NCBI GenBank assembly: GCA_963714125.1
Contig: OY970234.1
Coordinates: forward strand, 2,294,001-2,358,000
Origin: CAWCAW01 sp963714125
GTDB taxonomy: Bacteria; Actinomycetota; Acidimicrobiia; Acidimicrobiales; UBA8190
Reading direction: 5' to 3'
Length of the DNA stretch: 64,000 nt
Every line of letters begins with the position of its first letter. Within the stretch, counting starts at the first letter, position 1. Below, one piece after another: positions 52,842 through 62,315 of the stretch. Both the position numbers and the translations under genes were made by a program. The notes below the pieces were generated by a model. The model was not told where the DNA came from and did not search any database. It worked only from the letters and a program-made list of their open reading frames with translations.

Positions 52842-55604
52842 TCAGTGCTTGGCGTCGGCCCACGACGTGCCCCATGCACTGGATACCTCCAGGGGCACAG
52901 CCGAATCGAGGACGTCGGCCACCCCCGACAGCACAGCCGGGACCAGTTCGCCCACGATGTCCCGTTCGGACGCGGGCACCTCCACGATGACCTCGTCATG
53001 GACCTGGAGCACCAGCCTCGAGGCCAAACCCTGATCCTCCAGGGCGCCATCGAGCCGCACCAGGGCGACTTTGAACAGGTCGGCCGCCAATCCTTGGATG
53101 CCGGCGTTCATGGCTTGGCGTTCGGCCGCCATGCGCAGGTTGTGATTGGGCGAGTTGAGGTCCGGCAGCGGACGGCGACGGCCGAAGAGCGTCTCGGTGA
53201 AGCCCTTGGCACGCGCCTCGGTCACCGTCACGTCCATATAGGCGCGCACGGCGGGGAAGGCGGTGAAGTAGGCGTCGAGGATCTGTTGCGCCTCGGATGT
53301 CTCGATGGCCAGACGCGAGGCCAAACCGAAGGCCTCCATGCCGTAGGCGAGGCCGTAGGAGACCATCTTGGCCCGGTTGCGCTGGGCACTGGTGACGTCC
53401 TCGGGGGCCACGGCGAAGACCCGGGCTGCGGTGGTGCGGTGGATGTCGCGCTTTTCGGCAAAGGCGGCCACCAGCCCGGGGTCCTGGGCCAGATGAGCGA
53501 TGACCCGCAATTCGATCTGGTCGTAGTCGGCCACCAAGAACTCCGTGCCCGGGTTGGGGACGAAGGCGCGTCGCAGCTGGCGTCCTTCCTCGGTGCGCAC
53601 GGGGATGTTGTGCAGGTTGGGTCGGTCGGACGAGAGCCGGCCGGTGCGTGCCACCGTTTGCCCGAAGGTGGCGTGGATGCGGCCGTCGGGGGCCACTTCG
53701 GACACGAGACTCACGCCATAGGTCGAGCGCAACTTCTCGACCTCTCGGTAGCGCAGCAGCGTCTCGATGATGGGGTGTTGTCCTCGCAGGCGTTCGAGGG
53801 TGGTGGCGTCGGTGGAGAATCCCGTCTTGGTTTTGCGCCCCGGGGCCAGACCCAGCTTCTCGTAGAGCACGGCCCGCAGCTGCTGCGTGGAGTTCACGTT
53901 GAACACTTCGCCGGCCTGCTCGTGAATGTGGGCCTCGAGCTGTCGGCATTCCGACGCGAAGCGGTCGGCAATCGAACGCAACTCGGCGCCGTCCACACCA
54001 ATGCCGGCCACCTCCATCCGGGCCAGCACGCGCACCAGGGGCCGCTCGACCTCGTCATGCAGACGCTCGATGCCTGACGCCGCCAAAGCGTGGCGCAGGT
54101 GGCCGGCCATGAGGCTGAGCACCACCGCAGCGCGTCCGGCGCGCTGGGGGGCCTCGTCGACCACGCCGGTGTCGAGGTCGAGTTGCCCCGTGGCGGCGGC
54201 CGGGGGGGTGCTGTCGAGAAGCACCCCCATGCGTTGGTCGGCGATGTCGTCGAGTTGGTAGCGCCCGCTGCTGGGGTCCAAGAGATAGGCGGCCACGGCG
54301 ACGTCCATGGCCAGACCGGTCACGTCCACGCCGGCCGGCAACAAGATGCGCATGAGCTCTTTGGCGTCATGGGCCACCACGGGCACTCCGTCGGCCCCCA
54401 CCAGGGCGGCCAGGGCGCCGAGTACGGCGGAGTCGGCCAGGGCCTGTTCATCGAGCCACACCGGTGCCGGTCGGTTGGTGCCATCGGCGACGATCTCATC
54501 CACGGGGCCGGTCCCGGCCTCGATGGCGAGCCCAGCCAGCGGAGAGCGCCCGGGGTCTCCCTGCCACACCGGGGCCAACGCCACAAAGGGCGCGGCGGCC
54601 AGTGCCTTAAGGGCGATGGCGGCGGCGGCAGGGTCAGAGGGTACGGAGGCCGCCACCTGAGCCAGGTCGACGCTCACCACCGGCGCGGCGCCGGCCGAGC
54701 GGGGCAGGGCCTGTTCGGCCTCACCCCCGATCAGGCTCGCCACCCGACGCCACACCGACTTCAGTTCAAGTTCGCCGAACACCCGGCGCACCTCGTCGGG
54801 GTCCCACGTGCCGATACCGAGATCGCCGACGGTCACCTCCAAGGAGACGTCGCGTACGAGCGGGATGACTTGAGCGTTGCGCCGGACCTGTTCCTCGTGA
54901 GCGACCAGGCTCTCGCGCAGCTTGGGGGTCAGCTCATCGAGATGGCCATAGAGCGTGTCGAGGTCGCCGTAAGTGGTCACCAGCTTGGCGGCCGTCTTCT
55001 CCCCCACTCCGGGTACCCCGGGCAGGTTGTCAGACGGATCGCCGCGCAACGACGCCAGCACCGCGTACGACCCCGGCAACACGCCGGTGCGTTCTTCGAT
55101 CCCCGCCTCGTCGTATATAACGGTGTCGGAGATGCCCTTGCGGGTGTACATCACCTTGATATGCGGGTCCTCTACCAACTGGAAGCTGTCGCGGTCCCCG
55201 GTGATCACCACCACGTCACGCCCGGCGTCGCGCGCCTCGGTGGCCAGTGTGGCCAGGACGTCGTCGGCCTCGTAGCCAATCACTTCGACGGTCGTCACCG
55301 ACATGGCGTTGAGCACGTCGCGCACCAAGGCGAACTGGGGGATGAGCAGATCCGGGGTGTCAGGCCGGTTGCCTTTGTAGTTTTCGACGATGGCGTCGCG
55401 GAAGGTGGGCTCGGGGCGATCGAAGGCCACGCCGATACCGCTGGGATCGAAATCACGCAACACGTTGACGAGCATCGAGGCGAAACCGTGGACGGCGTTG
55501 GTCACCTGTCCTGAGGTGGTGGCCAGATCGGTCGGTAAGGCGAAGAAGGCCCGAAAGACAAGCGAGTTGCCGTCGAGGAGATAGAGCGGGCCGTCGCCGG
55601 CCAC
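52842..55604 (-). CDS. polA: DNA polymerase I
   Basis: 920 residues. The N-terminal 5'-3' exonuclease has YLLDGNSLVFRAFFALP, FDRPEPTFRD, GYEADDVLATLA, VVITGDRDSFQLV and GDPSDNLPGVPGVGEKTA. The central 3'-5' exonuclease-like domain lacks a clear DEDD set, as in other actinobacteria, so proofreading is probably absent. The polymerase domain has motif A VADYDQIELR, motif B RNRAKMVSYGLAYGM and motif C VLQVHDEVIVE. The last residues form the normal C-terminal helix. It is upstream of rpsA and next to an ANTAR regulator, as in Mycobacterium. Confidence 0.96.
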   Translation of the reverse strand: MAGDGPLYLLDGNSLVFRAFFALPTDLATTSGQVTNAVHGFASMLVNVLRDFDPSGIGVAFDRPEPTFRDAIVENYKGNRPDTPDLLIPQFALVRDVLNAMSVTTVEVIGYEADDVLATLATEARDAGRDVVVITGDRDSFQLVEDPHIKVMYTRKGISDTVIYDEAGIEERTGVLPGSYAVLASLRGDPSDNLPGVPGVGEKTAAKLVTTYGDLDTLYGHLDELTPKLRESLVAHEEQVRRNAQVIPLVRDVSLEVTVGDLGIGTWDPDEVRRVFGELELKSVWRRVASLIGGEAEQALPRSAGAAPVVSVDLAQVAASVPSDPAAAAIALKALAAAPFVALAPVWQGDPGRSPLAGLAIEAGTGPVDEIVADGTNRPAPVWLDEQALADSAVLGALAALVGADGVPVVAHDAKELMRILLPAGVDVTGLAMDVAVAAYLLDPSSGRYQLDDIADQRMGVLLDSTPPAAATGQLDLDTGVVDEAPQRAGRAAVVLSLMAGHLRHALAASGIERLHDEVERPLVRVLARMEVAGIGVDGAELRSIADRFASECRQLEAHIHEQAGEVFNVNSTQQLRAVLYEKLGLAPGRKTKTGFSTDATTLERLRGQHPIIETLLRYREVEKLRSTYGVSLVSEVAPDGRIHATFGQTVARTGRLSSDRPNLHNIPVRTEEGRQLRRAFVPNPGTEFLVADYDQIELRVIAHLAQDPGLVAAFAEKRDIHRTTAARVFAVAPEDVTSAQRNRAKMVSYGLAYGMEAFGLASRLAIETSEAQQILDAYFTAFPAVRAYMDVTVTEARAKGFTETLFGRRRPLPDLNSPNHNLRMAAERQAMNAGIQGLAADLFKVALVRLDGALEDQGLASRLVLQVHDEVIVEVPASERDIVGELVPAVLSGVADVLDSAVPLEVSSAWGTSWADAKH

Positions 55605-55605
55605 G

Positions 55606-56202
55606 TCAGGGCTCGAGCGTGCCGTCGAGCACTTCGTTGGCGACGTGCTTCATGAGCGTCCGACGATCCATGGCGGTGCGCTGAATGAACGTGAAGGCGT
55701 CGGCTTCGCCCAGGTCGTGGCGATCCATGAGCACGCCTTTGGCGCGGTCCACAACCCGGCGTGTCTCGAGCTTGTCCTCAAGCGTGGCCACCTCTTCGGA
55801 GAGGCGGGCGTGCTCCTCTTCGATGGCCCGGTATTCCTCGAAGCGGGCCAGAGCCACCTCAATGGCCGGCAGCAGCTCTCGACGTTCAAAGGGCTTCACG
55901 AGATACGCCACCACGCCGGCGTCGCGAGCCTCTTCGATGAGATTGCGTTGGCTGAAGGCGGTGAGGATAAGCACGGCCACCTTCTGGTCGGCGGAGATCC
56001 GGCGAGCCGCCTCGATGCCGTCGATGCCGGGCATCTTCACGTCCAAGATGGCCAGATCGGGCTGGTGCTGGGCCACGAGCTCCACAGCTTCGTCACCGCG
56101 GCCCGTCTCTCCCACCACCTGGTAGCCCTCGGCTTCGAGGATCTCCTTGAGGTCAAGGCGGATGATGGCCTCGTCCTCGGCGATCACGACGCGCTTCGGC
56201 AT
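55606..56202 (-). CDS. ANTAR-domain response regulator, PdtaR-like
   Basis: 198 residues. Receiver domain with VVIAEDEAIIRLDL, phosphoacceptor D54 in LAILDVKMPGIDG and K103 in YLVKPF. The C-terminal helices (about 135-190) fit an ANTAR RNA-binding domain: LETRRVVDRAKGVLMDRHDLGEADAFTFIQRTAMDRRTLM. PdtaR (Rv1626 in M. tuberculosis) is an antiterminator in a neighbouring position to polA and rpsA, so synteny agrees. The cognate kinase (PdtaS type) is not in the window. ATG 56202 follows GAGGGA. polA begins just after its stop. Confidence 0.88.
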   Translation of the reverse strand: MPKRVVIAEDEAIIRLDLKEILEAEGYQVVGETGRGDEAVELVAQHQPDLAILDVKMPGIDGIEAARRISADQKVAVLILTAFSQRNLIEEARDAGVVAYLVKPFERRELLPAIEVALARFEEYRAIEEEHARLSEEVATLEDKLETRRVVDRAKGVLMDRHDLGEADAFTFIQRTAMDRRTLMKHVANEVLDGTLEP

Positions 56203-56240
56203 TCGGTTGTCCCTCTTCTCGCTTGGCTGCTGCATGGGTT

Positions 56241-56534
56241 CTACCTGGGTTCGACGACCAACTGGCCGAGCAGCTCGTCCTGGCGACGTTCGAGCTCGCC
56301 GATGGTATCCACGAGGGCTTGGCGCGCTCGGTTGCCGGCATCGGCGTGGCGCTGAGCGTCTGAGTATTCGTGTCCCGCCAGTGGTGTTTCCGAAACCAAT
56401 GACCGAATCCGAGCGTCGTCGGCGGCGTCGTTCAACACGGCCAGCTGCTCGTCGAACACGGCCAGCTCGCCGCGCGCCTTTTTGAGGCGACCGTGCACGT
56501 CACGCAAGGAACGTTCGACAACGGAGCGACGCAT
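56241..56534 (-). CDS. Coiled-coil protein upstream of the ANTAR regulator
   Basis: 97 residues, almost entirely helical: LRDVHGRLKKARGELAVFDEQLAVL, then ADAGNRARQALVDTIGELERRQDELLGQL. These are two heptad-bearing helices joined by a short acidic loop. ATG 56534 gives MRRSVVERSL; the longer frame to 56741 reads through low-complexity sequence and is not convincing. Function unknown. It is 38 bases upstream of the regulator start and probably in the same operon. Confidence 0.65.
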   Translation of the reverse strand: MRRSVVERSLRDVHGRLKKARGELAVFDEQLAVLNDAADDARIRSLVSETPLAGHEYSDAQRHADAGNRARQALVDTIGELERRQDELLGQLVVEPR

Positions 56535-56740
56535 GGTACGGCGAATTGTACGCAGCCCGCCGGGGAGCGGGCCCCGCGCCCCGGTTTGCCCTGTCGTGGC
56601 GCCCGAGGGGAACACCTGTTCCCGTCGTGCCCCATCGGGAAGGTCCACCGACCAACGGAAAGTTCGTGCACCGTGCCACGACTTTCGGGGTCCCTCGATA
56701 GCGTTGATCAGACGTTGGGAAATCAGTAATGTGCTTGTCA

Positions 56741-56755
56741 CCGGAACGTTTCCGG
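56741..56755. promoter_or_regulatory. Inverted repeat upstream of the secreted protein
   Basis: CCGGAA-CGT-TTCCGG is perfectly symmetric and lies about 45 bases before the start codon at 56799, a typical operator position. The regulator is unknown. Confidence 0.35.
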
Positions 56756-56798
56756 ATCAGCGGACGGGGATGATCCGCGTACCGAGTAGGGGGACCGT

Positions 56799-57296
56799 AT
56801 GCGTAGGACACGTAGGACGATGATGCTGGTGGCAGCGCTCGCGATTCCGCTGGCGAGTGCCTCAGTGGCCTTTGGGAGCAGCCAGGCGTGGGCCAAGACC
56901 AAGGCGCCGAACGGAAAGATCACGTGCAGCACCCTGAGTAACCCAACTGGCACCGACCTCCAGATCTTGGGGTGTTCCGACGGAGGCTCCGCTGACAGCG
57001 GCCCTGGAACCACGGTGTTCCCGTATAGCGCGCTGCTTGGCGGTGGCACGCTCACCTGGCAGAGTGGGAAGACCACGACCTTCGGTGCGCCCACCCTGGG
57101 ATCAGGTGCCAAGAACACCAAGTGCCCTGGTTACAGCAAGAAGAACACGGTGGCGGAGAATCCGTCCGCGATCTCGCTGACCGGCTCCATCACGGCCGAC
57201 ACCAGCGGGCTCAAGATGCCAGGCTCGTACTCGGGTCTCGTCTGCGTCAGCGCCGCGAGCGTCATCAGCTTCGAGAAGCCGCTGAAGATTAAGTGA
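56799..57296 (+). CDS. Secreted protein with four cysteines
   Basis: 165 residues. The signal peptide is clear: basic MRRTRR, hydrophobic MMLVAALAIPLASASVAFG, and cleavage likely near AWA-KT (about residue 32). The mature part has cysteines in KITCSTL, LGCSDGG, KCPGYSK and LVCVSAA, giving two possible disulfides, and it is rich in Gly, Ser and Thr with beta character. No known domain; such small secreted proteins recur in Acidimicrobiia-like genomes (my recollection, not a search). ATG 56799 has a GGGGG run before it and a perfect terminator follows. Confidence 0.7.
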   Translation: MRRTRRTMMLVAALAIPLASASVAFGSSQAWAKTKAPNGKITCSTLSNPTGTDLQILGCSDGGSADSGPGTTVFPYSALLGGGTLTWQSGKTTTFGAPTLGSGAKNTKCPGYSKKNTVAENPSAISLTGSITADTSGLKMPGSYSGLVCVSAASVISFEKPLKIK

Positions 57297-57340
57297 TTCA
57301 ACCCGGCTGACTCCCCACAGGGAGTTCGGGAAACGTTTCG

Positions 57341-57368
57341 AAACGGGAGGGCTTCGGCCCTCCCGTTT
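57341..57368 (+). terminator. Perfect 12-bp hairpin with UUCG loop
   Basis: AAACGGGAGGGC pairs fully with its complement around TTCG, 45 bases after the secreted-protein stop. There is no T-run, as is common in actinobacterial terminators. It isolates this gene from the cyclase gene downstream. Confidence 0.85.
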
Positions 57369-57424
57369 CGCGTTCTGGAGACTTCCTCATCCGTTCCGCC
57401 GAGCCGATTCGATAGCTTTGGGCC

Positions 57425-60400
57425 ATGGCCGAGTGCCGGGTCTGCGGCTCAGAAAACCCGAACGACAAGCGCTTCTGTCGCGACTGCGGCGCGGCGCTGG
57501 CCGTGACCTGTCCCAGCTGCCACGCCGCCATCGAACCCGGCGACGCGTTCTGTGGAGATTGCGGCACCTCCCTGCGTTCGGGCTCCGGGGCAGAAGCCCA
57601 GGCCCGGGTGGCCACAGCTCCCGGCTACGGCGAGGCCGGATCGGCAGGCCAGGTGGCCGAGCGGCGGGTGTGCTCCGTCCTCTTCGCCGACCTGGTGGGT
57701 TTCACACCCTTCTCGGAGTCACGGGACCCTGAAGAGGTCCGGGAGCTGCTTTCGGAGTACTTCGACCGGGCCAAAACGGTGATCGGCCGCTATGGCGGCG
57801 TGGTGGAGAAGTTCATCGGTGACGCCGTCATGGCTGTGTGGGGCACCCCGGTGGCCACCGAAGGCGATGCCGAGCGGGCCGTGCGAGCCGCTCTCGATGT
57901 GGTGGCGGCTGTGGGCGAGCTCGGTCGAGAGGTCGGGGCCACCAATCTCACGGCCCGAGCCGGTGTCGTGACAGGCGAGGTGGCGGTGACGGTGGGCCTC
58001 GGCGGCGAGGGTGTGGCCGGCGATGCCGTGAACACGGCCGCCCGGGTGCAATCGGCGGCTACTCCGGGCGCGGTGTGGGTCGATGCCCCCACCTATCGCC
58101 TGGCAGGAGCAGCCATCGGGTTCACCGACACCGGGGACCACGAGCTGAAGGGCAAGTCCGAACCTGTCCATCTGTGGGCGGCCACTCGGGTGCTGTCGGG
58201 GGTGGGTGGGTCACAACGCACCGACGGACTCGAGGCGCCGATTCTGGGTCGAGACGCGGAGCTGCGGACGGTCAAGGAATTGTTCCACGCTTCAGCCGAA
58301 CGACGCGTGCCCCGACTGGTGCTGGTGTCAGGTCCAGCCGGCGTCGGGAAGTCCCGGTTGGCTTGGGAATTTGAGAAGTACATCGACGGCTTGGCCGAGG
58401 GCGTGTACTGGCACCGGGGCCGGTGCCTCTCCTATGGCGAGGGTGTCGTCTTCTGGGCGTTAACCGAGATCGTGCGCCAACGACTGGGCATCGCCGAGGA
58501 GGATCCCTCTGATACGGCCGCCGCCAAATTGGCCGAGGGGCTAGCGACGTTCGTGCCCGACCTCGCCGAACGGGCCTATATCGGCCCTCGGTTGGGCCGC
58601 TTGTTGGGGGTGACCGTCGCCGGTGACAGCGGCGTGAACCTGGCCCGCGAAGAGCTGTTCGCGGGATGGAGGCTGTTCTTCGAGCGTCTGGCCGAAACCG
58701 AGCCAGTGGTCCTGCTCGTTGAAGACGCGCAGTACGGGGACACCGGGTTGCTCGACTTCGTGGATCACCTGGTGGACTGGGCCCGGAACTCACCAGTCTT
58801 CGTCCTGGTGTTCACCCGTCCCGAACTCGAGCAGGTCCGACCCGGATTTGGCACGGGCCGCAACCGCTCCACCTTGACCCTCGACCCTCTCGACGACGTC
58901 TCCATGGACGCCCTCATCGACGCGCTGGTGCCCGACATGCCCGAATCGGCGCGCCTCGCCATTGCCGGCCAAGCCGAAGGCATCCCGTTGTTCGCGGTGG
59001 AAACCGTGCGGTCCCTCGTGGATCGGGACATCGTGATCCCTCACGATGGCGTCTACCGGCTCGTCGGGGACCTGGGGACGTTGTCGGTGCCCGATGGTCT
59101 ACGCGCGTTGCTGGCGGCGCGCCTCGACGCCTTGGACCCTGATCAGCGGTCGCTTTTGTCCGAAGCGGCCGTGCTGGGATCGACGTTTCCCGTCGAGTCA
59201 CTGGTGGCGGTCTCCTCCCAGGACGAGGTGTCGGTGCGACAAGGTCTGGCCGAGTTGCTGCGACGCGAGGTGCTGTCCATCCATGCCGACCGGCTTTCGC
59301 CGCAACGCGGGGACTACCGCTTCGCCCAGGACCTGTTGCGACAGGTGGCCTACGAAACCATGTCGCGTCGCGACCGCAAGGCGCGACATCTGGCCGTGGC
59401 CGCCCATCTCCGCGCCGTGTTCCGAGACGACGGTGACGAAGTCGCTGAAGTCATCTCCCGTCACTATCTCGATGCCCTGGCGGCGGTGCCTGACGCCCCT
59501 GACGTCAACGGCATCCGGGCTCAGGCCATCGCCATGCTGGTGCGGGCGGCCGAACGGTCACTGCGAGCCGGTGCCCCTCGGGCCGCGGCGTCGGCCTATC
59601 GCGCCGCCGCCCAGGAAACCGAAAGCGGTGGGGACGGCTCCGATGCGCCCACGACTGCTGTGGCCGCGGCGGGGATGTGGGAACACGCGGCACGCGTCGC
59701 CCTGACCGGTCACGACGTAGAAGGCGCCGTTGAATACTCCGAGCGAGCCATTGCCCTCTACGCCGCCCACGGACAGGACAGGGCGGCGGCCCGGTCCCAA
59801 GCCCTCGCCGGCGAGGCGCTGCGAATATCGGGTCGAAACGGTCAAGCCCGTGAATACCTCGTCGCCGCGTTGGAAGTGCTTCGCCCTGACCCCGACGCCG
59901 ATACCGTGACGGCGCTCGGTTGGCTGGCGGTGGTCGAGACGTTTGCCGGCGGGTCCGAAAAGGACCAACTATCGGCCGAGGCACTGGCGCTTGGTCAAGC
60001 ACTCGGTGTTGATGCCGGACTGATGGCCGAACTCCTCATCGGCCGTGGGTTGGCTCTCAGTTTTTCTGATCGAGTCTTGGAAGGGGCCGCCCATCTCGAT
60101 TACGCCGCCAAGCTGGCCGGGGAGGCCGGAGACAATTCTCGACAGGCCCGCGCCCTGTTCAACCTGGCCGACCTGTTAGCGAGAACCGACCCCGTGGCCT
60201 CCGCCGCCGCGGCTCGTGCCTCGGCCGACTTGCTGCGCCGCACCGGCCAAATCAGGCAACTCGATGTCGCCATGGGCAATGAAGTGGAGGCCTACATCCT
60301 GTGCGGGCAATGGGACCTCGCCGACCAAGTGGTCCACGATGCGTTCGAGGTCGACCGTCTGGATTACGTCGGCATCGTCGATTTCGAGGCGTCCATCCTG

Positions 60401-61039
60401 GCCGCCCTTCGGGGTGATGCCGACAACGCCGTCAGCTTCGCGGCCCTGCCCTCGATGCGCAGCAGTGAGGATGCCCAAGACCGTGTCACCGTGGCTCTCG
60501 CCGATGCGCTCATCGCGGCGCTGCGCCACGAGCCTGCTGACGTGCTTCGTCTCGCCCGGGTCGTCGTCGCCGAGGCCCCCACACTCGGTATCGGCATCTT
60601 CCTGGTCCAGTGGACGTGGCCCATGGCGGCGCGCGCCGCTCATGACCTGGGCGACCGCGACAGCGTCATCGAGCTGTGCGCGTTGCTCGATGCCCATCCT
60701 GTCGGCCACCTGCCGGCGCTGTTGCGAGGCGAACGCCTCTTAGCCCGGGCCCGCCTCGCTGTCATCGATGAGAGCCCTGAGGCCGGCGCCGCGTTGGCAG
60801 AAGCGGTGGCGGCGCTGCGCGCTGCGCCGAGCCCCTATCACCTGGCCCACGGCCTTCTCGACTATGCCGAGTACCTGGCCGCCGTCGATGATCGGCAAGG
60901 TTCGCTGGCGTTGGTCGAAGAAGCGCTGATCACGGCGCGCCAGCTCAGGGCAAAACTGCTCCTCGAACGAGCCGAAGCCCTCGTCGCTCCGGCCGCGGGG
61001 GCTGAAGACGATCGGGCCGAGTCGGTCCGACCCCTTTAG
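57425..61039 (+). CDS. Class III nucleotidyl cyclase fused to AAA/STAND ATPase and TPR region
   Basis: 1,204 residues. N-terminal double zinc ribbon (CRVCGSEN..FCRDCG and CPSCHAAI..FCGDCG, about 4-47). The class III cyclase domain (about 80-255) has metal-binding aspartates in VLFADLVGFT and FIGDAVMAVWG and the GDAVNTAARVQ motif; K in EKFIGDAV suggests adenylate rather than guanylate cyclase. Then come an AAA+/STAND-type ATPase with Walker A GPAGVGKSRLAWEF and Walker B VVLLVEDAQYGD, and a long TPR-like helical region to the end. This architecture is common in actinobacteria and proteobacteria as a cytoplasmic signalling hub. No membrane segment. Its stop overlaps the convergent hydrolase by four bases. 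Confidence 0.9.
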   Translation: MAECRVCGSENPNDKRFCRDCGAALAVTCPSCHAAIEPGDAFCGDCGTSLRSGSGAEAQARVATAPGYGEAGSAGQVAERRVCSVLFADLVGFTPFSESRDPEEVRELLSEYFDRAKTVIGRYGGVVEKFIGDAVMAVWGTPVATEGDAERAVRAALDVVAAVGELGREVGATNLTARAGVVTGEVAVTVGLGGEGVAGDAVNTAARVQSAATPGAVWVDAPTYRLAGAAIGFTDTGDHELKGKSEPVHLWAATRVLSGVGGSQRTDGLEAPILGRDAELRTVKELFHASAERRVPRLVLVSGPAGVGKSRLAWEFEKYIDGLAEGVYWHRGRCLSYGEGVVFWALTEIVRQRLGIAEEDPSDTAAAKLAEGLATFVPDLAERAYIGPRLGRLLGVTVAGDSGVNLAREELFAGWRLFFERLAETEPVVLLVEDAQYGDTGLLDFVDHLVDWARNSPVFVLVFTRPELEQVRPGFGTGRNRSTLTLDPLDDVSMDALIDALVPDMPESARLAIAGQAEGIPLFAVETVRSLVDRDIVIPHDGVYRLVGDLGTLSVPDGLRALLAARLDALDPDQRSLLSEAAVLGSTFPVESLVAVSSQDEVSVRQGLAELLRREVLSIHADRLSPQRGDYRFAQDLLRQVAYETMSRRDRKARHLAVAAHLRAVFRDDGDEVAEVISRHYLDALAAVPDAPDVNGIRAQAIAMLVRAAERSLRAGAPRAAASAYRAAAQETESGGDGSDAPTTAVAAAGMWEHAARVALTGHDVEGAVEYSERAIALYAAHGQDRAAARSQALAGEALRISGRNGQAREYLVAALEVLRPDPDADTVTALGWLAVVETFAGGSEKDQLSAEALALGQALGVDAGLMAELLIGRGLALSFSDRVLEGAAHLDYAAKLAGEAGDNSRQARALFNLADLLARTDPVASAAAARASADLLRRTGQIRQLDVAMGNEVEAYILCGQWDLADQVVHDAFEVDRLDYVGIVDFEASILAALRGDADNAVSFAALPSMRSSEDAQDRVTVALADALIAALRHEPADVLRLARVVVAEAPTLGIGIFLVQWTWPMAARAAHDLGDRDSVIELCALLDAHPVGHLPALLRGERLLARARLAVIDESPEAGAALAEAVAALRAAPSPYHLAHGLLDYAEYLAAVDDRQGSLALVEEALITARQLRAKLLLERAEALVAPAAGAEDDRAESVRPL

Positions 61040-61995
61040 GACGTGGCCAGGGCCACGTCGAGCAGCTGGGCGACGACATCACCAAGGACGTCGCTTTCGT
61101 CGTTGGAAAGGATGACGACGCTGGCCTGATAGTCCGGGACCCAGGCGTCGAACGACTTGTAGCCGGGATTGTCGCCGGGGTGGTAGAGCACGCTGTGGCC
61201 GCGGGACGTGCCGAGGTACACGCCGTATCCGTAGCCATTGGTGGCCAGCACGTCATCGTCGTCGCGCACCACGGCGTGTCCGGTGGTCATGGCGTCGAGC
61301 GACCCCGGACTGAGCAGCGACCCTCCGTGCAGGGCAGTGTTGTAGCGGGCCATATCTCCCACCGTCGAACAGATGTCGCCCGTTCCCGGCATGTCGGCCA
61401 GATCCCACGGTTCGACGGGAATGCCGGCATTGAACCCGTGGGCCACCGCCTGCGCCTCTGTCACCTCCCCCACCGTGGTCGTGGTCAGGCCGAGCGGGGC
61501 CAGCACACGCTTGGTGAGAAACTCGCCGTAGGGCTGCTGGGCGGCGCGGCTCACGATGTAACCCACGAGCAAATAGCCGGGGCTGCTGTAGTGCCACGTG
61601 GTGCCCGGCTCGCTCAGCAGCGGGGCGTTGCAGATGAGGGCCACCCGCTCTTCGAGGGGCATGGCCTCGTTGGCCACGAATCCGGGCGCGTCACCCCAGT
61701 GCGAGATTCCGGCCGTGTGGCTGAGCAGATGGCGAAGTGTGATGGTGCGCCATCGGGGCGGGCACTGCGGGAGCCACCGCTCCACAGGATCAAAGAGGTC
61801 CACGGTTCCGTCGTCGACCAAGAGCATGGTCGCCACCGCCGCGAACTGCTTGCTGACCGAGGCAATCTGAAAACGCGTGTTGATCGTGCACGACGAGCCC
61901 GCCGCGTCCCCTGCGGGGCCACCGGCCCACTCCAGTGCGACTGAGCCTCCCCGCGTGACCAAGGCGGCGCCGTGCAGGCCTTCGATCTCACTCAC
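61036..61995 (-). CDS. Serine hydrolase, beta-lactamase class C family
   Basis: 319 residues. The S-x-x-K motif is S46-V-S-K49 in FQIASVSKQFA and the Y-x-[NS] motif is Y136-S-S in WHYSSPGYLLVG. Family loops LRHLLSHTAGI and GDMARYNTALHGGSLLSP are present. There is no clear signal peptide, so it is probably cytosolic and acts as an esterase or peptidase on small substrates rather than as a true beta-lactamase. Convergent with the cyclase, overlapping by four bases. Confidence 0.88.
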   Translation of the reverse strand: MSEIEGLHGAALVTRGGSVALEWAGGPAGDAAGSSCTINTRFQIASVSKQFAAVATMLLVDDGTVDLFDPVERWLPQCPPRWRTITLRHLLSHTAGISHWGDAPGFVANEAMPLEERVALICNAPLLSEPGTTWHYSSPGYLLVGYIVSRAAQQPYGEFLTKRVLAPLGLTTTTVGEVTEAQAVAHGFNAGIPVEPWDLADMPGTGDICSTVGDMARYNTALHGGSLLSPGSLDAMTTGHAVVRDDDDVLATNGYGYGVYLGTSRGHSVLYHPGDNPGYKSFDAWVPDYQASVVILSNDESDVLGDVVAQLLDVALATS

Positions 61996-62084
61996 CAGGC
62001 GAGCCTACGGCCGCAGGGACACCACAACGCGCCGTGACGCGCCATCACAGCGCCGTGACGAGGGAGTTCGCCGAAATTCGCGCG

Positions 62085-62167
62085 TGCCCGAGGCGGGATT
62101 CGAACCCGCATGCCCTTACGGACAGTGGATTTTGAGTCCACCGCGTATGCCATTCCGCCACTCGGGC
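62085..62167 (-). tRNA. tRNA-Leu(CAA)
   Basis: 83 nt. Acceptor GCCCGAG/CTCGGGC, discriminator A, anticodon stem GTGGA/TCCAC with loop CTCAAAA (anticodon CAA), long variable arm around TGTCCGTAAGGGCAT, T arm GCGGG-TTCGAAT-CCCGC. No CCA encoded. Confidence 0.93.
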
Positions 62168-62315
62168 GCGACCCGTCATGGTAACGGACGCTCTGGTACT
62201 GGCCGGGGCTGGTCGGCGCGCCATTACCCCTCGGTAACGTGACGGCCCCCCACTACCCGTGTCACCCTGGGGCGCGACGCCTGATCCGAGAAGCGCAGGG
62301 CGAAAGGAGCTTGGT

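Noticed and set aside
54090..55514. 474-codon plus-strand frame over polA
   Set aside because: Antisense to polA, His/Gly-rich.
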